The notes under the pieces: model-generated
What the model was told of the DNA's origin: nothing
The model's input: only the letters and a program-made list of their open reading frames with translations
Databases searched by the model: none
NCBI GenBank assembly: GCA_903850545.1
Contig: CAINLW010000059.1
Location: 1-39,272, forward strand
Length of the DNA: 39,272 nt
Direction: 5' to 3'
Source of the DNA: an uncultured bacterium
GTDB lineage: Bacteria; Patescibacteriota; Minisyncoccia; Phycocordibacterales; GWA1-40-21
Part shown: piece after piece, positions 1 through 8,741 of the stretch
How positions within the stretch are numbered: the stretch's first letter is position 1
Layout of the letters: each line of letters begins with the position of its first letter
Translations under genes and position numbers: made by a program

Positions 1-58
1 ACTACGTCCTTCATCGCTTATTAGAGTCAAGGCATCCACCGTGCGCCCTTAAATTTCC
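1..58 (-). rRNA. 23S ribosomal RNA, 5' end (truncated by window start)
   Basis: Reverse complement reads AAGGGCGCACGGTGGATGCCTTGACTCTAATAAGCGATGAAGGACGTAGT, matching the universally conserved 5' end of bacterial 23S rRNA. The exact mature 5' end is estimated. Confidence 0.93.
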
Positions 59-376
59 CATTAGGAAATTTAAAAACCACAATCTTTAACTAGTTTACAT
101 CGTAAACTAATAAATTTGTTTTAACCTGTTATATGGAATCAATTCCGTATAACAGTCTCGTCAAAATTAATTGACGAATTTTTTTAAATCGTATCAATCT
201 CTCTCCAAGAAAAATTGATCGATTCACCTGCCTGTCTACAGTATCTATAAAAGACCCAATCCACTTCGCGTGGAAAATTGGTGATACTATGACAGAATGA
301 AGATATAAATTTTAGTTATCCTCTTTCGAGAATCTCTGAAATCTTAATCTTATTTTTCAAGTTTCAGTCTTTCCGT

Positions 377-403
377 AAAAAAAACCGCTTTTGAGCGGAA
401 TCT
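377..403 (-). terminator. Terminator-like hairpin in the 23S leader
   Basis: Minus strand: TTCCGCTCAAAAGCGGTTTTTTTTACGG, a GC stem followed by 8 T. Confidence 0.6.
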
Positions 404-478
404 AGAGGCAACACTATAAATAATGTTGACTATATTCCCCGCTTTGATTGGTTTTTATATAACATATCTGTAGAAACG

Positions 479-506
479 AGTATATAGGAAAGCAGAATAA
501 AGTCAA
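479..506 (-). promoter_or_regulatory. Predicted sigma70-type promoter for 23S rRNA
   Basis: Minus strand TTGACT (506-501), 16-nt spacer, TATACT (484-479). Confidence 0.6.
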
Positions 507-650
507 GGAAAAAAAGGAGTGAAACGACTATTTTTTCCTGACCCCGTCACTATTTCCAAAAACGCCAAATAAACGCTATAATTGGCGCTAGAAAATCATT
601 ATCAAAATTTATACAGACATAATTGATAAAAATAGTGTTGGGGGTCAAGG
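502..650. repeat. Branched palindromic element, family A copy 1
   Basis: P1 GTCAAGGAAAAAA...TTTTTTCCTGAC (502-542) with loop GAGTGAAACGACTA; P2 CCCCGTCACTATTT (542-556) pairs with AAATAGTGTTGGGGGTCAAGG (629-650). Confidence 0.7.
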
Positions 651-720
651 AGTAATTGTCTACAGGTTATCCCCATGTATATTTTACGCCTTATTTTTCA
701 ATGTTATTTTGTATATTTAT

Positions 721-758
721 ATTAGAAAAAGCTGGATAATTCCAGCTTTTTCTAATTT
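721..758. terminator. Bidirectional intrinsic terminator downstream of ndk
   Basis: ttagaaaaagctggataattccagctttttctaatttt; perfect stem with flanking A/T tracts. Confidence 0.85.
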
Positions 759-776
759 TCATATTTTTTAAAATAA

Positions 777-1373
777 TTATTCTAAAATTCCCTTCAAATC
801 TGCGTCATATAATATTTCATCTTGAATATGTCTGTATTTAATAACTTCATGATCTTTGAACCATAAATTTATTTCGTTTTTTGCTTCTTCTACTGAACCA
901 GATGCGTGTACTAAGTTTCTGACAGCTCTTCCATCAATATCGGATAATTGATAAGAATCCAAAACATAATCTCCTCTGATGGTTCCAACATCTGAAGTTA
1001 AAGGTTCCGTTCCTCCAACTAATTTTCTGACTATACCAACAGAATGAACTCCTTGTAAAATCAAGGCGACAACTGGACCACAAGACATATATTTAACTAG
1101 GTTGTTTAAAACAATTGTACTACTTTCGATTGGATCGTCAGTTGGTGGTTTCAGTCCTTTTTTAATATAACCTGCAATTGTCTTTTCTCCAGTTTTTCTC
1201 ATCCATTCAGGATCAAGAGAATAATGCTTTCTAACCATTTCTCCTGAAGGAACAATCATTTTCATTGCAACTATTTTAAGGCCACTTCTCTCAAACCTTT
1301 CTATTATTTCTCCTACTAAAGACCTTTGAATTCCGTCCGGCTTTATCATCACAAACGTTTTTTCTGTTTTCAT
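777..1373 (-). CDS. ndk: Nucleoside diphosphate kinase
   Basis: KTFVMIKPDGIQRSLVGEIIERFERSGLKIVAMKM N-terminus; NLVHASGS active-site His motif; longer than the roughly 150-aa classical enzyme. Confidence 0.92.
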   Translation of the reverse strand: MKTEKTFVMIKPDGIQRSLVGEIIERFERSGLKIVAMKMIVPSGEMVRKHYSLDPEWMRKTGEKTIAGYIKKGLKPPTDDPIESSTIVLNNLVKYMSCGPVVALILQGVHSVGIVRKLVGGTEPLTSDVGTIRGDYVLDSYQLSDIDGRAVRNLVHASGSVEEAKNEINLWFKDHEVIKYRHIQDEILYDADLKGILE

Positions 1374-1455
1374 ATTTTTATTTTTAATAATTGTTAATAA
1401 TTTAATTTCTTATTCGTAGCCATTCGTATCATTCGTTCATTCGTATATTTGTATA

Positions 1456-4266
1456 TTAATCTGAAAATTTCGGCATTACTGGTTCAGGTTTTTTATATCT
1501 ATCTATCATCCTCTGCTCAATTTCCGCTCTATCCCGTCCAAACTTAAGATACGACAATTGCTTTATTTTTTCAATCCTTTCTATGTCTTCTTTGGAAGTG
1601 CTTTGTGGTGGAAAATTTGTCGACATACTAAAAGGTTTTGTTGGCACACCTTTTGAAAGCAACTTGATGTAGGAAGTATGATTCTCAATATTCATTAAAT
1701 CTTTTGTAGTAAAAACAGGTGCAAGCTGTTTTGCCAAAAACTCTGCATCTTCTGGGCTCACACGGAAAACATCTATGGTACCGACGTTTCCAAAAACAGA
1801 ATTTTTTATCTTTTCGTCAAGTTGGGAAATATACTGGTGAGCAACATTCAGTGACAACTTATATTTTCTTGCCTCGGAGAAAATAGAACAGATAGAATCT
1901 GTTGAGACATTTTGAAATTCGTCAATATATAGATAAAACGGTGCTAATTCTTTTCCAAAAGAATCAACTCTTGAAAGTGCAGCCATCTGTATTTTACCAA
2001 CGATAACAAGACCAATAAGGTTTGCGTTGATATCACCGAGTCTGCCTTTAGATAAGTTAACTAAAAGTATTTTTTTATTATCCATAATTTCTCTAAAATT
2101 AAACACGGACTTTTCTTGAGAAATTATTGGACGCATAATATCGTTTGACAAAAACACATCAAACTTTGATGAGACGTACGGCACGAAGTTGGCTAGACCC
2201 TGATCCCCTGTTGTCTTTACAGCGCTTTCCCAAAACTGTCTTACAAGAGGATTCTTACATTTTAATAGTTTCATGTCCCTAAAGGTTTTATCAGACAAAA
2301 CACGGCTGATATCCAAAAGAGTGCAACCAGAATCTGGGTCTTCCATAACAAGTAAAGCTGAGTTTCTAAAGTATTGTTCGAACATTGGACCTCCTCCTCC
2401 ATTGGCTGACATATCAAAAAGTTTTTTAAAAATGGACATCATTTCATTTACCACGAAAGTTTTTTGTTCCGGAAATCTTGGATCAAACTCAAGCATATTC
2501 AAACCCATTGGTCTAGGAATATATCCCGGATCAAAATAAATGACATCATCATATCTTTCCGGCGGAATAAACGCTAAAATCTCTTGAATATCTGTGCCGT
2601 GTGGATCAATAAAACATACCCCATCGCCATTTAAAATATCTTGGCGTATCATGGTTTTCAAAATAGTAGTTTTACCAGCACCAGTCTGTCCAATAGTATA
2701 AAAATGCCTCAATCTATCTTCAGGAGCCATTCTTATTTCTGTATCTACATTTCTATAGTGATTAGTTCCAAGAAGAATCCCCTCATTTGGCAAATCTACT
2801 GGAGCTGGTGCAGATATTGCTTCTGTTTTTTTAAGTTGAGATGCACTACTAAAATCGGCTTCGGGCAAGTGCATTATTGTTGTAAGCTCTTTTAAGTTTA
2901 TACAAATTTTCTTATTTTCATCAAAAACCCTGAAAGCAAAATCTTGTGACATTTTTAACAAATCTTTTCCTTCAATTTTTTTGAATTCAAACTTATTACC
3001 ATGTGTATTTTCAAATTGATTAAATGCTGATTCTATGTCTGAAAGTATATCCAAAGCATCTTTTTTATTTGCTGCAGATGCCATAATTCTTACGTTTATG
3101 TTCGCAAGAGGACTACCTATTTTTAATTTTATGTTTTCTATCGAAGGAGCATTTAAGGCTGTATTATCTTCTTTTTTATCATCCTTCTTTTCATTTTTTA
3201 TTACATCTTTTCCGAGTTGTTTGATAATTCCAAAAAAAGAAGAATCGGCTTTTAGTAAAGCATCTTTAAATTTCAAACCCTTCTCCATTTCCTTAAGAAC
3301 TCTCTTGAAAAATTCTATCTTTTCTGATTTCTCTGGTTTTACAATTATTTGTATCGAAGCTCCTTCGTTTTCTTTGTCAACTTTTGAAAAACTATTGAGT
3401 AATACGTTGAGCGGATCATAATCAAATTGCTCATACATTTTTATTGGATAGATGTCATGTTTAGAAAAAGAAACCGAAGATCCTACATATTCACCAGATT
3501 GGTTAAAAATATTATAATCATCTTTTTTCTCAACAACTCTCACTTCAGGAAAAACAGACTGAACCTGTTTTTCAAAAAGAGATCTTTTTGAATCCGGAAT
3601 CGCTATATAAAATATAATTTGATTGCTAAAGTTGGCCTTAGCAAGTTCGATAACAAAATATCCAGCGCCGTCCTTATCATTAGTTTCAACCGAAAACATA
3701 CCGGAATAAAACTGTTCCATTTTTGAAATAATTTCCTTTAGTTGTTTATTTTTTTGTGTATCATCTTGCTTTACAACGCTGGGAAGAGAAACCTCAAAAA
3801 GTGTCATTTTTATAGCTTTCAAAATCGGTCCTTTTTCTTTTTTGTCTGCTACCTGAAAACCAGCCTTTACATATTGGACTAAAAATCTATGAAAGTCTGA
3901 TTCAAGATGTGGACTATTCATTTTAAGAACAACTGATAAGGCATTTAGAATCCCTTTTTCTTGTAACAAAAGAACTAATTCCCCCATTTGGGCATCGTGA
4001 GTTTCTGGCTTTAAATCAAGCACTATTGATTCAACTTCGTGAGATTTCAGAGCATAACTTTCATGCAAAACATCTTTTGGATTTTGCTGTCCATGTTCAA
4101 CAACTTTTTGCTGAATAATTTCTTCGCGAGGAACAGATTCGCCATTTTCTGCTAATTTCTTTTCGCGCTCTGTTACCTTCGCGCGCAAATAATTCAGCTC
4201 CTCATCTGGAGTTTTAAATTTTTGTTCAGGCCCATGATTTCCAAATTGTTCTACCATAATAGGCAC
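1456..4266 (-). CDS. TraD/VirB4-like ATPase (HerA/DUF87-type, type IV secretion DNA-binding domain)
   Basis: Walker A GQTGAGKTTILKTMI, FIDPHGTD, Walker B FYLYIDEFQNV; long N-terminal region. Confidence 0.8.
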   Translation of the reverse strand: MPIMVEQFGNHGPEQKFKTPDEELNYLRAKVTEREKKLAENGESVPREEIIQQKVVEHGQQNPKDVLHESYALKSHEVESIVLDLKPETHDAQMGELVLLLQEKGILNALSVVLKMNSPHLESDFHRFLVQYVKAGFQVADKKEKGPILKAIKMTLFEVSLPSVVKQDDTQKNKQLKEIISKMEQFYSGMFSVETNDKDGAGYFVIELAKANFSNQIIFYIAIPDSKRSLFEKQVQSVFPEVRVVEKKDDYNIFNQSGEYVGSSVSFSKHDIYPIKMYEQFDYDPLNVLLNSFSKVDKENEGASIQIIVKPEKSEKIEFFKRVLKEMEKGLKFKDALLKADSSFFGIIKQLGKDVIKNEKKDDKKEDNTALNAPSIENIKLKIGSPLANINVRIMASAANKKDALDILSDIESAFNQFENTHGNKFEFKKIEGKDLLKMSQDFAFRVFDENKKICINLKELTTIMHLPEADFSSASQLKKTEAISAPAPVDLPNEGILLGTNHYRNVDTEIRMAPEDRLRHFYTIGQTGAGKTTILKTMIRQDILNGDGVCFIDPHGTDIQEILAFIPPERYDDVIYFDPGYIPRPMGLNMLEFDPRFPEQKTFVVNEMMSIFKKLFDMSANGGGGPMFEQYFRNSALLVMEDPDSGCTLLDISRVLSDKTFRDMKLLKCKNPLVRQFWESAVKTTGDQGLANFVPYVSSKFDVFLSNDIMRPIISQEKSVFNFREIMDNKKILLVNLSKGRLGDINANLIGLVIVGKIQMAALSRVDSFGKELAPFYLYIDEFQNVSTDSICSIFSEARKYKLSLNVAHQYISQLDEKIKNSVFGNVGTIDVFRVSPEDAEFLAKQLAPVFTTKDLMNIENHTSYIKLLSKGVPTKPFSMSTNFPPQSTSKEDIERIEKIKQLSYLKFGRDRAEIEQRMIDRYKKPEPVMPKFSD

Positions 4267-4348
4267 AATTATATCATATTAAATTAATATTTTGCACGTA
4301 TTAAAATAGTGTTCTTTACAAAGATAAAAATATTTTTTAATAAAGATT

Positions 4349-5119
4349 CTAAATTTTAGTCAGAATTTCAGGTTCGCCATTTGTTATTACAACTGTATGT
4401 TCAAAATGCGCGCTTCTTGAACCATCTTTTGTTTTGAAAGTGTATCCGTCTTTTTCTATAAAAATTTCTTTCTTGCCAACATTCAACATTGGTTCTATCG
4501 CGATAGTCATTCCAGATTTTAGTTTGTCTCCACGTCCCCTCTCTCCGAAATTTGGAACGTAAGGATCTTCATGAACACTATACCCGACTCCATGTCCACA
4601 CAAATCTTCTACAATAGAAAAACCATTTGCTTTAGCAACTCTTTCAACTGCATAACCAATATCTCCAGTGTGTTTATTCCCTTTTGCAGCTTTTATTCCA
4701 GCGTATAAAGCTTCTTTTGTAACATTAAGAAGTTTTTGTGACACTGAATCAATTTTTCCAACCCCAACCGTAATAGCTGAATCCGTAACAAGTCCAGCAT
4801 GAGTAAGACACATATCTAGAGAGACAATATCTCCTTCATTCAAAATTCTTGGATTTTCATTCGGAATACCGTGAACTATTTCATCATTTATTGAAACACA
4901 GATAGATGCGGGATAAGCTCTCTTAGCGCCACTAGGTTTATAGTTTAGTGTTGAAGGAATATCACCTCTTTCTTTTGCAAGTTCATTTGCTAGATCATTT
5001 AATTCTGAAGTTAAAACTCCAGGTTTTACCGCCTTAGCAACTTCCTGCAATATAAAAGCTAAGCGTTTTCCACCTTCTCTCAGTACTTCTATTTCCTCTG
5101 CTGATTTTATCGTTATCAT
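4349..5119 (-). CDS. map: Type I methionyl aminopeptidase
   Basis: CVSINDEIVHGIPN, GDIVSLDMCL, CGHGVGYSVHEDPYVPN, MTIAIEPML, SAHFEHTVVIT metal-ligand motifs. Confidence 0.96.
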   Translation of the reverse strand: MITIKSAEEIEVLREGGKRLAFILQEVAKAVKPGVLTSELNDLANELAKERGDIPSTLNYKPSGAKRAYPASICVSINDEIVHGIPNENPRILNEGDIVSLDMCLTHAGLVTDSAITVGVGKIDSVSQKLLNVTKEALYAGIKAAKGNKHTGDIGYAVERVAKANGFSIVEDLCGHGVGYSVHEDPYVPNFGERGRGDKLKSGMTIAIEPMLNVGKKEIFIEKDGYTFKTKDGSRSAHFEHTVVITNGEPEILTKI

Positions 5120-5157
5120 GATTCTCTTTTAATATACTCTTTAGACTGTAAAAATCA

Positions 5158-5183
5158 AACCCCCGTTTTAGACGAGGGTTTAA
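5158..5183 (-). terminator. Hairpin terminator between adk and map
   Basis: aaacccccgttttagacgagggttt: CCCTCGTCTAAAACGGGGG stem on the minus strand followed by T-rich sequence. Confidence 0.55.
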
Positions 5184-5187
5184 AATA

Positions 5188-5808
5188 TTATTTATTAAAA
5201 ACTTTTGAGACAAGTTCTTCGTGTACTTTTTCTATAGTTTGCTCACCATTTACATCCAAAAAATCACAATCTTTATTTTGTCTAAAAAAGTTAGCACAAG
5301 GAAGAACCTCTTCTACAAACCAGCTCATTCTTTTATTTATTCCTTCTTCTGTATCGTCTTTTCTTCCCCTTATCAAAAGCCTGTCTCTTGCTGACTCATC
5401 GCTTATGTTTATATAAACAACCTTATATCTTGGTGTTTTATAAAACTTTAGTGTTCCATCGAGTAATATTGCTTCCGGAAGCTTTCTTGGGCATCCATCA
5501 AAAATAATATTCTCTTTTCCCGAAAAATTTTTGTTTAAATAGTTTGTCCAGAGATAAATAACAATGGACTCCATTACAAGACCTCCAGAATTGTGTACCT
5601 CTTTTGTAAGTTTTTCTAAATAAGTATCGCCTTTCATAAACTCTCTTATAAAAGCACCTGATTCAACATGGAGTGTTTTATTGTTATTTAACTCTTTAAG
5701 TTTCTTTTTTAAAAGCTCAACTTGTGTACCCTTTCCGCAACCAGATTTCCCCATAATAATGGTAATGACCGGTTCCTTCTTTTCTTCTTTTTTAAATATA
5801 TTTAACAT
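5188..5808 (-). CDS. adk: Adenylate kinase-like nucleoside monophosphate kinase
   Basis: P-loop IIMGKSGCGKGTQ, FDGCPRKLPEA, secY-adk-map gene order. Confidence 0.85.
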   Translation of the reverse strand: MLNIFKKEEKKEPVITIIMGKSGCGKGTQVELLKKKLKELNNNKTLHVESGAFIREFMKGDTYLEKLTKEVHNSGGLVMESIVIYLWTNYLNKNFSGKENIIFDGCPRKLPEAILLDGTLKFYKTPRYKVVYINISDESARDRLLIRGRKDDTEEGINKRMSWFVEEVLPCANFFRQNKDCDFLDVNGEQTIEKVHEELVSKVFNK

Positions 5809-5810
5809 TT

Positions 5811-5943
5811 ACCCGAGAAAATTTTTATTGATGAAAATGTTATTGTTTTACAAGCTCATATTTCTAATATTTAACCTAGTTTAATATATAAACTAAATTT
5901 TATAAAAGCATTTTCAATAACGTCAATAAAAACTTTAACGGGT
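5811..5943 (-). repeat. Palindromic element, family B copy 1 (adk leader)
   Basis: Minus strand ACCCGTTAAAGTTTTTATTGACGTTATTG...CAATAACATTTTCATCAATAAAAATTTTCTCGGGT, ending 2 nt before the adk ATG; TATAAT at 5951-5946 just upstream. Confidence 0.8.
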
Positions 5944-5992
5944 GAATTATAGCACGATTAGTTTCAAGGTTCTAGGTTCTCATAAATTCAAA

Positions 5993-6026
5993 AGGGTTTC
6001 CGCTTTGCGGAAACCCTTTTGGTTGT
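5993..6026. terminator. Bidirectional hairpin terminator
   Basis: aaaagggtttccgctttgcggaaaccctttt. Confidence 0.7.
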
Positions 6027-6043
6027 ATTTTCCTAATAGCTAT

Positions 6044-6208
6044 AAGCTAATTAGTCCCAGTAACAATTTTTTATGTTTAAAAACACCAAAACACTTAGAC
6101 AGAGAGGTTTAGCCTATTCGGCCTCGTGTTTTGTATAGAAAAACAGAGCTAACTGTAATTGATAGTTTGTCTCATTAACTACCAAAAATTGTTACGGGAT
6201 TAATATTT
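6044..6208. repeat. Orphan branched inverted repeat between secY and adk
   Basis: Outer stem TAGTCCCAGTAACAATTTTT / AAAAATTGTTACGGGATTA enclosing CAAAACAC...AGAGG...CCTCGTGTTTTG. Confidence 0.65.
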
Positions 6209-6221
6209 TGTAACCACAAAA

Positions 6222-6247
6222 AAATCGCTTCCATAAAGCGATTTTGT
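6222..6247 (-). terminator. secY downstream terminator
   Basis: Minus strand AAAATCGCTTTATGGAAGCGATTTTTTTG. Confidence 0.8.
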
Positions 6248-6259
6248 GTGGACAAAATT

Positions 6260-7531
6260 TTAATATTCTCTCATTGTTATCTGAGCCTCAATTTTCTTTA
6301 TCAAATCTATTACAACTGAAACGACGATAAGTAGGGCTGTTCCTCCAACGGCGATTGAATTCATATTTGAAACAGATTGAACAATAATAGGCAAAACAGC
6401 AATTACACCCAAAAATAATGCTCCCACTAAAGTAATTCTTGTTAGAACTTTGGCCAAATATTCTGAAGTTGAAGCTCCCGGTCTTACTCCCGGAACAAAA
6501 GCTCCACCTTGCTGAAGATTTTTTGATATTTGATCTGGATCAAAAGTGACAGCTGTATAAAAATATGTAAACAAAACAACCAAAACAAAGTACAAAATTC
6601 CATGTATCCAAGAATTTATAAGGAGGTCATAGATAGTTGTAGAAATGTTATTTATCATTACACTCACAATACTTGCTTTAGATAGAAATTGAAATATCAT
6701 TTGAGGAAAAAGCAAAATAGACATTGCAAAGATAATTGGAATAACACCCGCTTGGTTTAATCTTAAAGGTAGATATGTTGAAACTCCTCCAGAAACTTTT
6801 GAACCAGTTATTCTTTTTGCATAAGTAACTGGAATAGGTCTTTCTGCTTCCGAAATATATACAACTCCGTAAATGACTGCTAAAAACACAGCTCCTAAAG
6901 CCAAATATACTGGTATCTGACCTATATCAAAAGCTGCGCTCATTTGAGCAATACTTGTAGGTAAACGCGCTACTATACCTGCAAAGATAAGCATAGATGT
7001 CCCATTGCCAATACCGAATTCAGTCATAAGTTCGCCTATCCACATCATTAATATTGAACCAGCAACGATAATCAATAAATTCAAAGAAAAATCAAAAGCA
7101 CTGGCGTGAGTAATAACTGATGATCCTTCTAAAAGTTTTAAAAAACTAAAACCCTGCACCAAAGCTATTGGAACAGTAAGTATTCTTGAAATTTGAGTAA
7201 ACTTTTTTCTTCCGATTTCCCCCTCTTCTTGATACATGGTCTTTATCCTTGAAGACATCATTGTAAGAAGCTGCATTATAATAGATGCTGTAATATAAGG
7301 ACCAACTCCAAGCATCACGATGGAAAGTTTACTCATTCCACCTCCTGAAAAAACGTTTAAGAAGCTTAGAAAATCATTCGAAAAAAAAGCGTTTAATTTA
7401 CCTGCGTCGATACCTGGAATTGGAATGGTAGCCAATAATCTAGAAATAAGTAAAGCACCGAGAACAAAAAAAATTCTGTTTCTCAGTCCTTTGTCTTGAA
7501 AAATTAACTTAATTTTATCAAAAAAATCCAT
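6260..7531 (-). CDS. secY: Preprotein translocase subunit SecY
   Basis: ATIPIPGIDAGKLN, GVGPYITASIIMQLLT, QAGVIPIIFAMSILLFPQ, multiple TM segments. Confidence 0.97.
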   Translation of the reverse strand: MDFFDKIKLIFQDKGLRNRIFFVLGALLISRLLATIPIPGIDAGKLNAFFSNDFLSFLNVFSGGGMSKLSIVMLGVGPYITASIIMQLLTMMSSRIKTMYQEEGEIGRKKFTQISRILTVPIALVQGFSFLKLLEGSSVITHASAFDFSLNLLIIVAGSILMMWIGELMTEFGIGNGTSMLIFAGIVARLPTSIAQMSAAFDIGQIPVYLALGAVFLAVIYGVVYISEAERPIPVTYAKRITGSKVSGGVSTYLPLRLNQAGVIPIIFAMSILLFPQMIFQFLSKASIVSVMINNISTTIYDLLINSWIHGILYFVLVVLFTYFYTAVTFDPDQISKNLQQGGAFVPGVRPGASTSEYLAKVLTRITLVGALFLGVIAVLPIIVQSVSNMNSIAVGGTALLIVVSVVIDLIKKIEAQITMREY

Positions 7532-7539
7532 CTTTTGTT

Positions 7540-7971
7540 TTATTTAACAGTACCTCCTGCTTTCTCTATTTTTGTTTTTGCTTCGGCAGAAACTTTACAA
7601 CCAGAAATATTGAACTTCTTTGAAAGATCTCCAAGTGCCAAAATTTTCACCTTTGGATTCTTTCCGAGTCTTGTTTCCAAAACCTCTTTTTTAACTAATA
7701 TTGCTGGGGTAATAGAACTTCCTGTTGGAAAAATTGCTTCTAATTGTCCGACATTGACTGCAATATATTTTTCCTGGAAACCTTTAAAAGAATAACCCCT
7801 TAATTTAGGCATTTTCTTGATAATATCTCTCCATTCTGGTCTTACTTTGTGACCAGCTCTTGCTGTTTGACCCTTTCCTCCTCTACCTGAAGTCTTTCCT
7901 CTTTTTCCACCTCTTCCTACGATAGCGGTCTTTCTATTTTTTGTAACTCTTTTAAGATTGTGTATTTTCAT
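7540..7971 (-). CDS. rplO: 50S ribosomal protein L15 (uL15)
   Basis: RGGKRGKTSGRGGKGQTARAGHKVRPEW; downstream of rpsE. Confidence 0.95.
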   Translation of the reverse strand: MKIHNLKRVTKNRKTAIVGRGGKRGKTSGRGGKGQTARAGHKVRPEWRDIIKKMPKLRGYSFKGFQEKYIAVNVGQLEAIFPTGSSITPAILVKKEVLETRLGKNPKVKILALGDLSKKFNISGCKVSAEAKTKIEKAGGTVK

Positions 7972-7981
7972 GGTCGTAAAA

Positions 7982-8668
7982 TTATTTTTTTATTTCAGTT
8001 TTGACTTCTTTGTTTTCTACCTTTGTTTCTATTGGTGCTACTACTGGATTTCTCTTTTTATCAAAAACTGAAAGTGCGATAATTGCTGCTCTTGCGATAT
8101 TTAATTTGTTCTTTGATGGAGAAATTATTTTTGCTGTAACGTCTTTAATACCGGCAAGCTCAATAACACTTTTTAATGCACTTCCAGCACTAACTCCTCT
8201 TCCTTTCGCTGGCATCATAAGTACAACTCCACTACAATATTTTGCAGTTACATCATGAGGAATAGATGAAGTCTTTGTGAGGTTTAATTGCATAATGTTT
8301 TTCTTAGCATTTCTGTACGCTTTATCTATTGCCAAAGATGTATCATTTGCTTTGCCTGTACCTACTCCAACTGAACCTTTTTTATTTCCAACTACCATAT
8401 AAACACTAAAGTTCAATCTTTTACCTCCTTTTGTAACTCTAGTAACTCTTCGTATATTTAAAATTTTCTGATCAAATTCTGGCTTGACTCTTTCTGGTCT
8501 TCCGTGACCTCCTCTTCTTGGATTTTTTGTTCTATCTCCACCAAAATCAGATCTTGGTTTACTAAAAATAACAGCTCTTGGTTGAGTTTTTGCTGGAACT
8601 GCATTTGTTGGAGTTGTAGTTACCGGAGCAGTTGAAGTATTTGTTGTTGTTTTAGTTTCTATTTCCAT
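7982..8668 (-). CDS. rpsE: 30S ribosomal protein S5 (uS5) with N- and C-terminal extensions
   Basis: RRVTRVTKGGKRLNFSVYMVVGNKKGSVGVGTGKANDTSLAIDKA. Confidence 0.95.
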   Translation of the reverse strand: MEIETKTTTNTSTAPVTTTPTNAVPAKTQPRAVIFSKPRSDFGGDRTKNPRRGGHGRPERVKPEFDQKILNIRRVTRVTKGGKRLNFSVYMVVGNKKGSVGVGTGKANDTSLAIDKAYRNAKKNIMQLNLTKTSSIPHDVTAKYCSGVVLMMPAKGRGVSAGSALKSVIELAGIKDVTAKIISPSKNKLNIARAAIIALSVFDKKRNPVVAPIETKVENKEVKTEIKK

Positions 8669-8741
8669 TTTATTAAATTATTGATTTTCTGAATTTTATT
8701 TTTAATATTTAAACTTTATTTTTACTCTTTACTCTTTTATT

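Noticed and set aside
3035-3421. 128-aa plus-strand ORF antisense to the TraD/VirB4-like ATPase gene
   Set aside because: Phe/Ser-rich translation typical of the antisense of a Lys/Glu-rich gene.
1456-4266. TraD/VirB4-like ATPase as evidence of an integrated conjugative element
   Set aside because: No other mating-pair, relaxase, integrase or att signals; this ATPase type is, to my knowledge, common as a stand-alone chromosomal gene in CPR genomes.
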